A DNA stretch of 26,981 bases from Chara braunii (lineage: Eukaryota > Streptophyta > Charophyceae > Charales > Characeae): contig BFEA01000014.1 in NCBI GenBank assembly GCA_003427395.1, forward strand, positions 4,106,677 to 4,133,657, written 5' to 3'. Numbering within the stretch: position 1 is the first letter of the stretch; each line of letters begins with the position of its first letter. Made by a program: the position numbers and the translations under genes. The notes under the pieces are model-generated. The model did not search any database. It was given only the letters and a program-made list of their open reading frames with translations, and had not been told where the DNA came from. Of this stretch, positions 9,675 to 18,199 are shown one piece after another.

Positions 9675-9931
9675 CACGCTGTCTCCTTGGCTGTGTGAGC
9701 AGCACTCCCACCGCCATAGCAAGCTCTCTCCCTGCTTCCCCTGACGTTGCTGCCAACCTTCATGTAGTTTATGGATCCGCCTTGGAGAGCCGACTGCGCA
9801 GAGGTAAGGTATGGAAACCCCAACACAACCAAATGTGGAGTGCATCACGTTGTCTCCTTAGCAATGTCGACAACACTCCCACCACCATTGCAAGCCCTCC
9901 CACTGCTTCCGATGACGCTGCTGTCAACCTT
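9675..9931 (+). repeat. 86-bp direct duplication at 171-bp spacing, frame-preserving
   Basis: 9675-9760 and 9846-9931 align without gaps, 69 of 86 bases identical by hand count. The spacing of 171 bp is 57 codons, so one plus-strand frame (9695-9940, GTG start) reads through both copies. That frame gives a repeated Ser/Thr/Ala-rich peptide containing TP-T-IAS and A-NL. Whether it is translated is unknown. Confidence 0.6.
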
Positions 9932-10403
9932 CTGTTTTAAGTGTGGCTTCCTCGAACTGGTGTAATTGGTGTAATATATGATGTATGTCGATGTGCAGCT
10001 GTAGGGCTGCCAGGATATCATAGCGCCGAGTGCAAAGGCACTCCCTCCCCCACTCAAGGGGGAGGTGGAAACTACGATACTTTTTCCTCGGGCTGGCATA
10101 GCCCCTGGACCTGGCAGGGTGGGCGTGGCGATGTTTGATATGCGTGTCCCTGCCCGACGCCTTGCGCTACTCGATCATTGTGTGCAGCGTTAACGCTGCT
10201 CAGCGCAGCGCTAACGCTGTTTCGTGCTAACGCTCAGTCGCGCAATCTCTCACTCTATTTCGCCCCGCCCCGAAACCTGAAGTTCGTGGCGGAAAAATCT
10301 TTCTGTGAAAGTGCGCCCCAGCAATAAAGACCAGGGAGCAGCACATTCCGGCGACCCCGCCCCAGTAGGCCACGTAGGAGAGTGTCAGGAGGACCTTTGG
10401 GTC
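9932..10403. other. No supported gene
   Basis: A plus-strand frame (9941-10138, start not ATG) contains a Cys/His arrangement resembling a broken zinc knuckle near CAAVGLPGYHSAEC, followed by a Gly-rich tail. The spacing does not fit the CX2CX4HX4C pattern. The region also holds a GCTAACGCT-type cluster near 10185-10235. Confidence 0.35.
10185..10198. repeat. 14-bp perfect palindrome CAGCGTTAACGCTG
   Basis: This self-complementary site is followed by related AGCGCTAACGCTG and GCTAACGCT copies within 40 bp. It could be a protein-binding site or just a small repeat cluster. Confidence 0.6.
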
Positions 10404-10522
10404 GGGCTACCTTCTTCCCCCGAATACAACCTGGTACGGTCATTATTGCTATATATGGACCGAAAGCTACCCCAAACACAGCTATAATAACCGTACGTTG
10501 TATTCGGGAAAAAGGTAGTCCC
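10404..10522. mobile_element. 119-bp hairpin MITE-like element
   Basis: The left arm, from GGGCTACCTTCTTCCC through CGAATACAAC and TACGGTCATTATTGCT, is inverted at the right as GGGACTACCTTTTTCCCG, AATACAACGTACGG and TTATTATAGCT. The arms are about 50 bp each and meet with almost no interior. I see no convincing target duplication, so the superfamily is undetermined. Confidence 0.65.
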
Positions 10523-11061
10523 AGATGTAGTTCGGTAGGTAAGTCTCTACTAAGTCTGGGAGAGTTATGGCCTGCAGGCGAAGGCCTGTAAGCTGTTGAC
10601 AGACCCAGCGGGCCTCGAACTGATATTTGTAAGGGGAAATTTTCAAAATGCCTCAAGGCCTGAAATTTGCTTTTATTGGCGATTTGTCCCTCCTACGGCA
10701 GACTTACCCTGATTTGCCCTTGGGATGTCTGAACTTTCGTGAAGTCCCCTGCAAGTGAGGGGCATAACTTTCCGGAATGTCCCTACAGGACCGCCTGTCC
10801 CATTTCCCTTGGTGCCTGTCCAATTTGCCATTATGCGGGGCATGCATCTTCCTGAGATGCCCTCCAGCAGTGAGGCGCTAAGAATTCGAACTCAAATTCC
10901 CTACTTTTCTACAATGCCGCACAAAAAGACTGCGCTGCACTCCATGTTGTGTCCGTTGCTGCAATCCACCGTGGAGTTCATTCTTCGGTTACTGCGACCG
11001 ACCGCCACCTTGGACGTCCTCGGCTTACGTTGGCAAATGTTAGTGTTCCTCCCTTCTTCCA
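10523..11061. other. No recognised gene upstream of the gap
   Basis: Composition is mixed. A plus-strand frame runs from 10755 into the gap (about 100 codons visible), but no domain is seen. Anything crossing the gap cannot be judged. Confidence 0.4.
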
Positions 11062-11641
11062 NNNNNNNNNNNNNNNNNNNNNNNNNNNNNNNNNNNNNNN
11101 NNNNNNNNNNNNNNNNNNNNNNNNNNNNNNNNNNNNNNNNNNNNNNNNNNNNNNNNNNNNNNNNNNNNNNNNNNNNNNNNNNNNNNNNNNNNNNNNNNNN
11201 NNNNNNNNNNNNNNNNNNNNNNNNNNNNNNNNNNNNNNNNNNNNNNNNNNNNNNNNNNNNNNNNNNNNNNNNNNNNNNNNNNNNNNNNNNNNNNNNNNNN
11301 NNNNNNNNNNNNNNNNNNNNNNNNNNNNNNNNNNNNNNNNNNNNNNNNNNNNNNNNNNNNNNNNNNNNNNNNNNNNNNNNNNNNNNNNNNNNNNNNNNNN
11401 NNNNNNNNNNNNNNNNNNNNNNNNNNNNNNNNNNNNNNNNNNNNNNNNNNNNNNNNNNNNNNNNNNNNNNNNNNNNNNNNNNNNNNNNNNNNNNNNNNNN
11501 NNNNNNNNNNNNNNNNNNNNNNNNNNNNNNNNNNNNNNNNNNNNNNNNNNNNNNNNNNNNNNNNNNNNNNNNNNNNNNNNNNNNNNNNNNNNNNNNNNNN
11601 NNNNNNNNNNNNNNNNNNNNNNNNNNNNNNNNNNNNNNNNN
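11062..11641. other. Assembly gap (580 N)
   Basis: Unsequenced bases. Open frames drawn through the gap are meaningless. Confidence 0.99.
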
Positions 11642-13194
11642 CCTGATGGACCTGAGTGCAGGACTACACCTGCCACCCGGGGAAAACAAAAAGTGCCAGT
11701 CCTAGGTAGACATGTTGTTTGCGTACTGAGACTTTCGTGAATGAACCTAACCTACAGTCGGGGCACCTCGCGTTAGAGGATTACTGTTATGAAGAGAGCC
11801 GATTAATTAACTTTCATGAAAAATGCGGTTTAACATACGAAAATAATGACAATGACCCAAAAAACAAGGAAAGACCATAGTAGGAAATGACGATGACGAC
11901 CTCATTTTCGTCGTTTTCGAGGACACAGGAACCAGCGTTTAAACCATGTCACGACCAAGTTTGGTTTTGGAAGTGAGGGCGTGATGAACGATGGGAAGGA
12001 AAATACAAGTACTAGAGGAGAAGACACGGGGCAGAAGTTTGCACTGACCGTCAAAGCCAATCCGGCTTGTTTTTGAGGCGGATGTCCAAAGCATATACCT
12101 AGAAATAACTCACCCCCAGGACGCGTCACAGGTGTTCCCAACGGCCCCAACCTGAATGCTTGGTCGTACCTTACCAAAGCGCACCTTTGATGGACATATG
12201 CATTCGGTTGACGAACGGTACACATGTCATTGTTGATGGATGGATACGGTACAAGTTTGAATCACGCGTGAATACAGTTGCAGTACTGATAGGAGATGGG
12301 TATGTGACGAACCAGCTCCTGAGCCTGCGCCATCTTCCGGACCCCTTCTCTCTCTCTTTTCTTTTTTTTTCGAATTTTGCTCGGCCTAACAAGGCCCCTC
12401 TCTGTTTTGATTAAAGGTGTCTTGCTGAGATTCATGTCTCCAGTGTCATTGATTCTTGAAATTATGTTTTCATAATTTAGGAAATGCACTGGAATTGTGC
12501 GCATGTTAGTAAGCGAGCTAGGAATTTGGCCCGACAGTTAGAAATTCCGAAATAAACGAAACCCGATGTATCATTTTTGTGCATGAATGTTCTCGATTAC
12601 ATCGCGGAAAACTCTCGGAATTTGGTGGGAATACGAATGGATGTGGGGTTGTCTTTTCCCGTGCCTACTTTGCGCGCGGATATGGTGATTTCAATTTTTG
12701 AATTAGCATAGGACTTAGGAATCTGTAACTGTTTTGGTGCCTCTTTTTACATTTGTGATCAGCGTCATGCAAGCGAGCTTCCCCCTTTCTGCTCCCCTCG
12801 CCATCTTCGATGCTCCCTCCGCACCTGCGCTCCCTCTTCCTCTGTAACCGTTTTTCCCTCTCTCTCTTTCTTTCTCTCCCCCCCCCCTCTCGCCGCGCCT
12901 TTTTTCTTTCTTGATCATCCGAATCTTGGATCTGTTTCGCTCTATCTTGCGCACCCTTCTTCCTCCAACTCTGAGTCCTATGCCCAAGAACCCGGTCGAT
13001 CCTCTCTTCACTCCATCCAGCCAAAGAGAAGCGTCGTGTAAGAGGGAACTCCTATTACGCGACGACTCAGTTTGGCTATGATCAAACTCAGAAGGATCAA
13101 CATGGTTTTCACCAGATGATTATCCCCATGTCCTCCCTCATTCTTCCCTGAATCAAACTTCATTCTCCCTCGTACCTACCTCCCTTCCCGGAAC
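11642..13194. other. No recognised gene
   Basis: About 11642-12780 has balanced composition with short unremarkable frames on both strands. About 12780-13010 is pyrimidine-rich with a TCTCTCTCTTTC run. The Arg/Lys/Glu-rich frames on the minus strand there are low-complexity artefacts. Confidence 0.4.
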
Positions 13195-13201
13195 TATAAA
13201 T
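13195..13201 (+). promoter_or_regulatory. TATA-like element (candidate)
   Basis: TATAAAT lies in a C/T-rich context about 310 bp upstream of the ATG at 13507, followed by a CTCTCTCTCTC leader-like run. A single TATA match is weak evidence. It is listed because a possible gene lies downstream. Confidence 0.2.
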
Positions 13202-13506
13202 TATGCAAGCGTGCCCACAATTCTCTCTCTCTCAACTCGTCTGCCAACTTCCGGGAAGCAGTGGCCAGGTAGTGTGTGTGGAGTGTGAGTCGAAAAGTCC
13301 CAACGAGCTGGCTGTAGTCTGGCCGGCGATGCGCCTGATCGCCACGACGGACTATGGGATCCGGGCAAGCCGTGCAGAGACTAAGTCGGCGGGGTGACGA
13401 TCGTAGTGGTGGAAAGTGGCACGTGACGGTCGGGATCGTCAGTGCATGCATGGGGATAGTAATCAGAGTTAAATGGATGAATGGCCCGGGGCCATAGTTG
13501 AACTTC

Positions 13507-13611
13507 ATGGCGGATGCGCCTCCTTGTCTCGAGTCTATTCCTTGGCGTGAGTTCAGTTCGACGGCAGTTAAGTCGAAAGCTTTTTTTCATCATCAGATCT
13601 TGGTGTAATTT
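13507..13611 (+). CDS. Candidate first exon or short ORF, unknown protein
   Basis: ATG at 13507 opens a 34-codon frame beginning MADAPPCLES and ending near HHQILV before a TAA. The last codons run into CTTGGTGTAA, so the exon could end at a GT donor at about 13607-13608 instead of the stop. It precedes, on the same strand, the family frame at 14054-14443 and could be its first exon. No homology is recognised and the splice model is untested. Confidence 0.2.
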
Positions 13612-14053
13612 TCATCTATCATGTCTGCTCCACGTTTTTTCCTCCCTACCTCCTCTCTTTTTCTGTCACATGAACGATTATGGATGTTTGTTGATCTATT
13701 GCACACGAGGAATGAGATGATTATTTTGGCTGACGCCTAATTAGTCACGGGGCAGGGGTGTAGAGCACATGAAGAACTGAGTGATGTGGCTGTCATTTTC
13801 GCACCTTCCTTGATGAGTGTCTGTGGGAAATGAATGAGAATGCTTGGATGATGTCATGATGAGACGATTGCCAAGTGGACTTGTCTCCGAGTAAGTCGTA
13901 GGATCTTTGTGATTAACATGTGGGATGCATGCTAGATAGGATCTCACTATTGCCATGTGGACCGATTGTCCCGAGCCGACTGGGCGCCGGCCTCCCGCAT
14001 CCCCGCCACACCCCTTTCCATATAACGAGAAGAGGACACGTGTATGTGAGTGA
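13612..14053. other. Possible intron or intergenic DNA
   Basis: Composition is mixed, with no element recognised. If 13507 and 14054 belong to one gene, this is intronic or contains small exons that I cannot place. Confidence 0.3.
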
Positions 14054-14443
14054 GACGTACGAGAAGTCGTCGCCAAGATCGTTGGAAGATACTACTTCCC
14101 TCCTGAAACTCGATGCTCTGGATTTGTCGGTGCGGGTTTTGTTATTGTGGACACAAATTTTTCGCCTTATTCGTTGTTATTGCCATTCAATGAGCTAATC
14201 GTCATCCTGTGGTCGGCAGTAGCGCCCCATTGGCCTAACACTCTGTGCAACGATTGTCGCCGCTTCGAGCGTTACCAAACGAAGGGTTTTCACTACCGAG
14301 TGCGGGAGGAAGAGGAGCATAAGGAAAGAGCCACTCGGCTGAGGCCTTCCACGTCAGATTCAGAGTTGTGTAATGAGCGGCGTCGGGACTTGACCCGGAA
14401 ACAGGATACCAAGTATGTGCTCGCCCCCTTCCATGTGAAATGA
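14054..14443 (+). CDS. C-terminal frame of an unrecognised family (copy 1)
   Basis: The frame is open from just after a TGA at 14051-14053 to a TGA at 14441-14443, with no ATG at its start, so it is probably an exon or fragment. Its order of features is a GFV..DTNFSP segment, LLLPFN-L-VI-W, a CxxC pair (LCNDC), Y...KGF, a charged Arg/Glu-rich stretch, then LRPSTSDSELC and an Arg/Lys-rich tail. The same features occur in the same order at 23269-23830, with 16 of 26 residues identical across the GFV-to-W block by hand count. That conservation supports real ancestry as coding sequence. The function is unknown. The CxxC pairs could bind metal, but that is only inference. Its multicopy nature suggests a mobile-element protein or an expanded family. 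Confidence 0.5.
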   Translation, partial: DVREVVAKIVGRYYFPPETRCSGFVGAGFVIVDTNFSPYSLLLPFNELIVILWSAVAPHWPNTLCNDCRRFERYQTKGFHYRVREEEEHKERATRLRPSTSDSELCNERRRDLTRKQDTKYVLAPFHVK

Positions 14444-14761
14444 AAAGCGACGGCTCGATGGGAAGTTCAACGATACTTTTTGGATTGAATTTCCCGGCGC
14501 CGTGCGTCCCGCGCGCCCCTTCTTCTCCCTCAAAACTCGCGCAGTGACGAACCCTCCCCCTGCTTACTAAGTCATACCGGCACAGGGGATTTCGGTTCTG
14601 TCCATGTCCCCGCACTCAATTTCCCAAAAATCCTTGGCGCACCCCATCTTGCTGTCTCTCTGGGGCCCCTTCCGCAATTTTAAACACTCCGAACGAAAGA
14701 CAGCACAGGGCGTGAGGTTGAGCGTCACAGGTACCTGGGCTCGTGTGAGTGCTCGCGTGCC
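14444..14761. other. No recognised gene
   Basis: This is downstream flank of the family frame, with short low-quality frames only. GTGAGGTTGAGCGTCAC near 14712 faintly resembles GAGGTTGGGCGTCAC near 24156. Confidence 0.35.
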
Positions 14762-14781
14762 CGCGCGCGCGCGCGCGCGCG

Positions 14782-14820
<39 letters not shown>
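14762..14820. repeat. Compound microsatellite (CG)n-(GA)n
   Basis: A CG run (14762-14781) is joined through GTGC to a GA run (14785-14820). The alternating CG part can adopt Z-DNA in principle. Confidence 0.9.
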
Positions 14821-14822
<2 letters not shown>

Positions 14823-14989
14823 CACAATGGGCATGACAGGGGGGGCGCACAGGCCTCAAATACCCAGCGAAGGAGGCCCAAGTCCGTGGAAAACAATGGA
14901 GGGCACCGCAGAAAGATTGGAGGGTGGGAAAATTTCTGATATGCCTCGGTAGCTCCCCTCCCCGGGCCAGGGGAACGGCCACGACTGCC

Positions 14990-15130
14990 AGTAACGGGCA
15001 CAAGGGCATACTGAAAAGATGCACGGTACTGGTAGGGACGTATGGAGAATTCTTGTTCTGATACTCAACAGCTATCTGGTAGGGGCATACTGGAAATTTG
15101 GCACCGGTACCGGTAGGGGCATATTGAACA
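14990..15130 (+). repeat. Short interspersed GGGCATA repeats
   Basis: Blocks resembling GGTAGGGGCATACTGGAAA occur at about 14996, 15029, 15075 and 15113 with 33-46 bp spacing and variable sequence between. This is a weak degenerate tandem array. Confidence 0.45.
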
Positions 15131-15183
15131 TATCTCAGGCCCAAATGACAGCAAAGTTTTTTTGGAAACTTGAATCATTGTCA

Positions 15184-15212
15184 GATGGGCGAATGGGGGT
15201 AAGTCGCCCATC
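15184..15212. repeat. Hairpin with 9-bp perfect stem
   Basis: GATGGGCGA and TCGCCCATC are separated by 11 bases. No T run follows and no gene borders it. Its role is unknown. Confidence 0.6.
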
Positions 15213-16087
15213 AGAAGGGGAAATCACAAATAAACTCAAATTTCAGGGGCACCCAAGTTGTGCTCAGAAACACAGGCATGACCCCCACACAGCCCCAGCG
15301 CAAAAAAAACAGAAAACAAAAGAAAATCCAAAAATCAAAAAAAAATCTGGGGTAAAAAATGTTGTGTAGAATTGCAATACAAAAAACTTTTGGCTGAGGG
15401 TCACATCAGAATTCCTCACATAACTATGTCCCAAAAGAACGATATGTTCGCGGGGCTAGCGCACCGCGCCTAACAGCGCGTAGGCAACGAGGGATCGCAT
15501 AGGCACAACTGCGAGTGTGGGGACGCTGGGCCAGAGCTTGTTGTGAGGGTGGCGGGAGCGGAGGAGGATAGGGTGCAAGGGCACAGGGGGGGGGCCTCAG
15601 GGAGGTGATACCATGCCTCTGCCATACCTCATCCTGGCCGACCTCGGTCGGTAATCCTGGAGGATCACGGTATGGATAGGTGGAGATGTGTGGGTGGTCA
15701 AAGGGCGGGATCTGCGCGCTGTTTCATACCATAATTGCAACCTAATCAGGGGGTTGCTCATTCCCCTGGTTACAGATACGGAAAACTATGATTGTATCAT
15801 TGGAGTGCTTACGTGCTGGAGCTGAAGGATGACAGAGCATCGATAAAACGTCGACATTCGGGAGAGAGAATGGACAGTAGCTGCAAGCGGTATCGTCCAC
15901 CGTCGTGAATAGCGGACTTCAAGCTGCGATCAGGATTGTCCATCGTTGCTCATACTCCTACTTCGGGTGTGATGTTAGTCAGAATTTCGAGACCTTCAGT
16001 GCTTGACAGATAATTGAGTGTGGGGTATTGTCGTTTGCGAAACGTTACCGTGGTTGGTGTTGCTTCTGCGTGTTTGCCGCGCTAATC

Positions 16088-16090
<3 letters not shown>
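15213..16090. other. No recognised gene
   Basis: A-rich to about 15370, then mixed and G-rich DNA. Frames are short and I see no repeat relationship to the rest of the window. Confidence 0.45.

Positions 16091-16166
<76 letters not shown>
16091..16166. repeat. (GA)n microsatellite, about 76 bp
   Basis: An uninterrupted GA dinucleotide run. The Arg-Glu repeat frame through it is an artefact. Confidence 0.95.
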
Positions 16167-16171
<5 letters not shown>

Positions 16172-16623
16172 GTAATTCTTTGTGAAATTTTTCTTTACTG
16201 GTTCTCTACGTGTCTAGGATTTCGCTTTGGTTAGATGCATACATGGTTGGGGTTTGGTTGGACACATATATGATTGGGGTTTGAACTTTGTTGACCTTGT
16301 GTTAAATGATAGTTAGTTTAGAGACTTGGACGATTGTTTAGGCTATAGAGTTTTGAATATAGCGTTGGATTTTTGCTGGGGTTGTATTAATGTTAGTTAG
16401 TTCTATTACGGCTCCCTCTCTAATTAGTGTATCTAGGGTCTCGGACCTTTGGTAGGTTTTTCTTTTCTTAGGATTGCTGGGCTGTTTCAAATACCCTGGC
16501 TCGGGCTTTGCTTGGCCGAAGAGCCTTGCTCAGCTCGATAGCTGCGGCACTCTTTGTGAGGGACGCAGGGCCCAGTTCCCAGCTTATAATAAATTGTCTT
16601 AAAAAAAAAAAAAAAAAAAAAAA
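16167..16623 (+). other. Possible polyadenylated retroposed 3' end
   Basis: An AATAAA at 16588-16593 lies 7 bases before a 23-base A run (16601-16623). That layout matches a genomic copy of a polyadenylated transcript on the plus strand. The T-rich DNA upstream holds no frame I recognise, so the parent is unknown. Confidence 0.35.
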
Positions 16624-16994
16624 TCCTCACGTAACTGAAGATGAAAAAGAAAATAACCGAATCACACCAAGGCACTCCCCTTTTAACCCCTTTAGCCCCT
16701 TTTAAAATAATTATACCCCCCTTTCCCCCCTTTGACAGCCAACACTCAAAAAAAGAAAAGAGAAGCCAAAAAAAAAAAAAAAAAAAACCAAAAGAAAAGA
16801 GCCCGGATTTGGGTTTCTTCTCTTTTTTCTCCCATGCCTGGGTATCCCGGGCGCCAGACTCCCCTGGGCGTCGTGCCTGGGTGACTGGCAGGTCCCCTGG
16901 GCTAACACAAGGACCGAGCATTTGCCAGAAACTGGGCCTCCTTTTTCATCTTCCCCCACCCCCATAGTGTAACAGCAGTGTCTAAAGGCTAAAG
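16624..16994. other. Low-complexity DNA without a gene
   Basis: Contains CCCCTTTT-type runs, an A run at about 16769-16787 and a CCTGGG-rich stretch at about 16835-16905. No supported frame. Confidence 0.45.
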
Positions 16995-17273
16995 CCAGCA
17001 CTCTCCCACACACCACAGGCAACCCACTCACACAGGCACTCACACCCGTGGTGGTCTCGTGCACGGTGCACACACACCCGTGTTGCCTGAAGACCCACTC
17101 ACTAATACAAGCCAAAACTCTCCGACACACCACAAGCAATCCACTCACACACGCACTCACACCCGGGTTGGTCTGGCGCACTCACTAAATCCAACACTCT
17201 CCCACAGAGGATATGCAACCCAATCACACGCGCACTCACACCCGGTTTTTTTTTTTTTTTTTTTTTTTTTTTT
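16995..17273. repeat. CA-rich tandem array of three imperfect units ending in T28
   Basis: Units share ACTCTCC.ACAC, CAAYCCACTCACAC, GCACTCACACCCG and GGTCT, starting near 16999, 17116 and 17195. Unit lengths are about 117 and 79 bp, with the last truncated. A 28-base T run (17246-17273) ends the array. On the minus strand this T run is an A run lying just downstream of the TIR element and RT relic. Confidence 0.7.
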
Positions 17274-17440
17274 GTGGCTAAAGACCTTACTAAGGGCATA
17301 CTCACACTAGGGGTCTAATTCTCAAAATCGCAAAATCTGCTCTTCTTTTGCAGTCACACATTATCCCCGCCCCCACCAAAATCACAAAGCATGTAGTATT
17401 TGTCAGCGGCCTGCTGGGCCGCGGGGTGCAGCAAATTGCG

Positions 17441-17458
17441 AGGACCTCTAGAGGTCCT
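17441..17458. repeat. 18-bp perfect palindrome AGGACCTCTAGAGGTCCT
   Basis: A perfect self-complementary site, flanked by GCAAATTGCG on the left and AGCAAATTCGC on the right, inside the TIR element. It may be an accidental or functional interior hairpin. Confidence 0.75.
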
Positions 17459-18036
17459 AGCAAATTCGCAATTGATTTTCTTCAAAAAAAAAAACAACTA
17501 GAACCTCCGCAGGCCACGAAACGGAATTTCTTGCCCACTATCGTCCAAAAATGCTACGTTTGGTCTCCAGCCGTGAAGTCATACAATGGCTGTACTATCT
17601 TTGGCATTATGCACAGCAGATTGCCTGTCTGTAAGGGGTTTGTCCCTAGTGGTGGAGTCCCTTGCCCCCCCAGGTGAGTCCCATACGCGCTTGCGCTCCC
17701 CTTCCGCCCGTTTCTCCCCCATTTCCGCATGCGGATAGTCTGGCCCTCCGGAAGAATAGTCAGGCCCTTCGCGAGAATAGGAGCACGTTCCGCCCGGCCT
17801 CCCCCCTGCTTCCTGGTCTCCGTGCTCTCACTGCACTCCCGCCACAGCCAGTCTTGCAAGTGGTCCACTTTCATAGGTGCATAGCACCTGGTCTGCTCGC
17901 CATATGTGACAAAGGTTGGAGAAGCGGGAAGATCGCGCCTCTGTGCAGGCCGAAACTTTAGAAGAAGAAATTAAAAAAAAAAAAACATAAAACCCAATAA
18001 AAAAAATTCCACCATCTGCTATCAGCTGTGTGACCA

Positions 18037-18047
18037 CGCTGATACCA
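18037..18047 (-). other. Primer-binding-site-like sequence (weak)
   Basis: On the minus strand the sequence reads CCATTTGGTATCAGCGTGG. TGGTATCAG matches the first nine bases of the initiator-tRNA-Met primer-binding site of plant LTR retrotransposons, preceded by a CA-TT boundary-like context. No LTR pair was found. Confidence 0.2.
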
Positions 18048-18199
18048 AATGGACCCTTGTTAGAGAAAGTCGCGGCCATGTCTCATTCACATTTTGCTAT
18101 TGTGCTACTGGTGTGTGAGTACGCCGCACACATAAATCTCAAATTCGAAATTGCAAAATTGCAGATTTTGCAACTTTGCTCACCGTGTGTGAGTATGCC

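Noticed and set aside
9941-10138. Possible zinc knuckle near 10000-10040
   Set aside because: Cys and His spacing does not match CX2CX4HX4C and there is no ATG. A nearby CFKCGF in another frame is too short to support an exon.
10755-11740. Long frames crossing 11062-11641
   Set aside because: They run through unknown bases, so the frame cannot be known.
12665-13024. Arg/Lys/Glu-rich minus-strand frames
   Set aside because: They arise from the CT-rich plus strand; frames on the same strand overlap with equally biased translations.
14604-15144. Overlapping frames through the CG/GA microsatellite
   Set aside because: Several frames on both strands are open only because dinucleotide repeats lack stops.
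15603-15612. Second primer-site-like TGGTATCA (minus strand)
   Set aside because: Only eight bases match and no LTR boundary context is visible.
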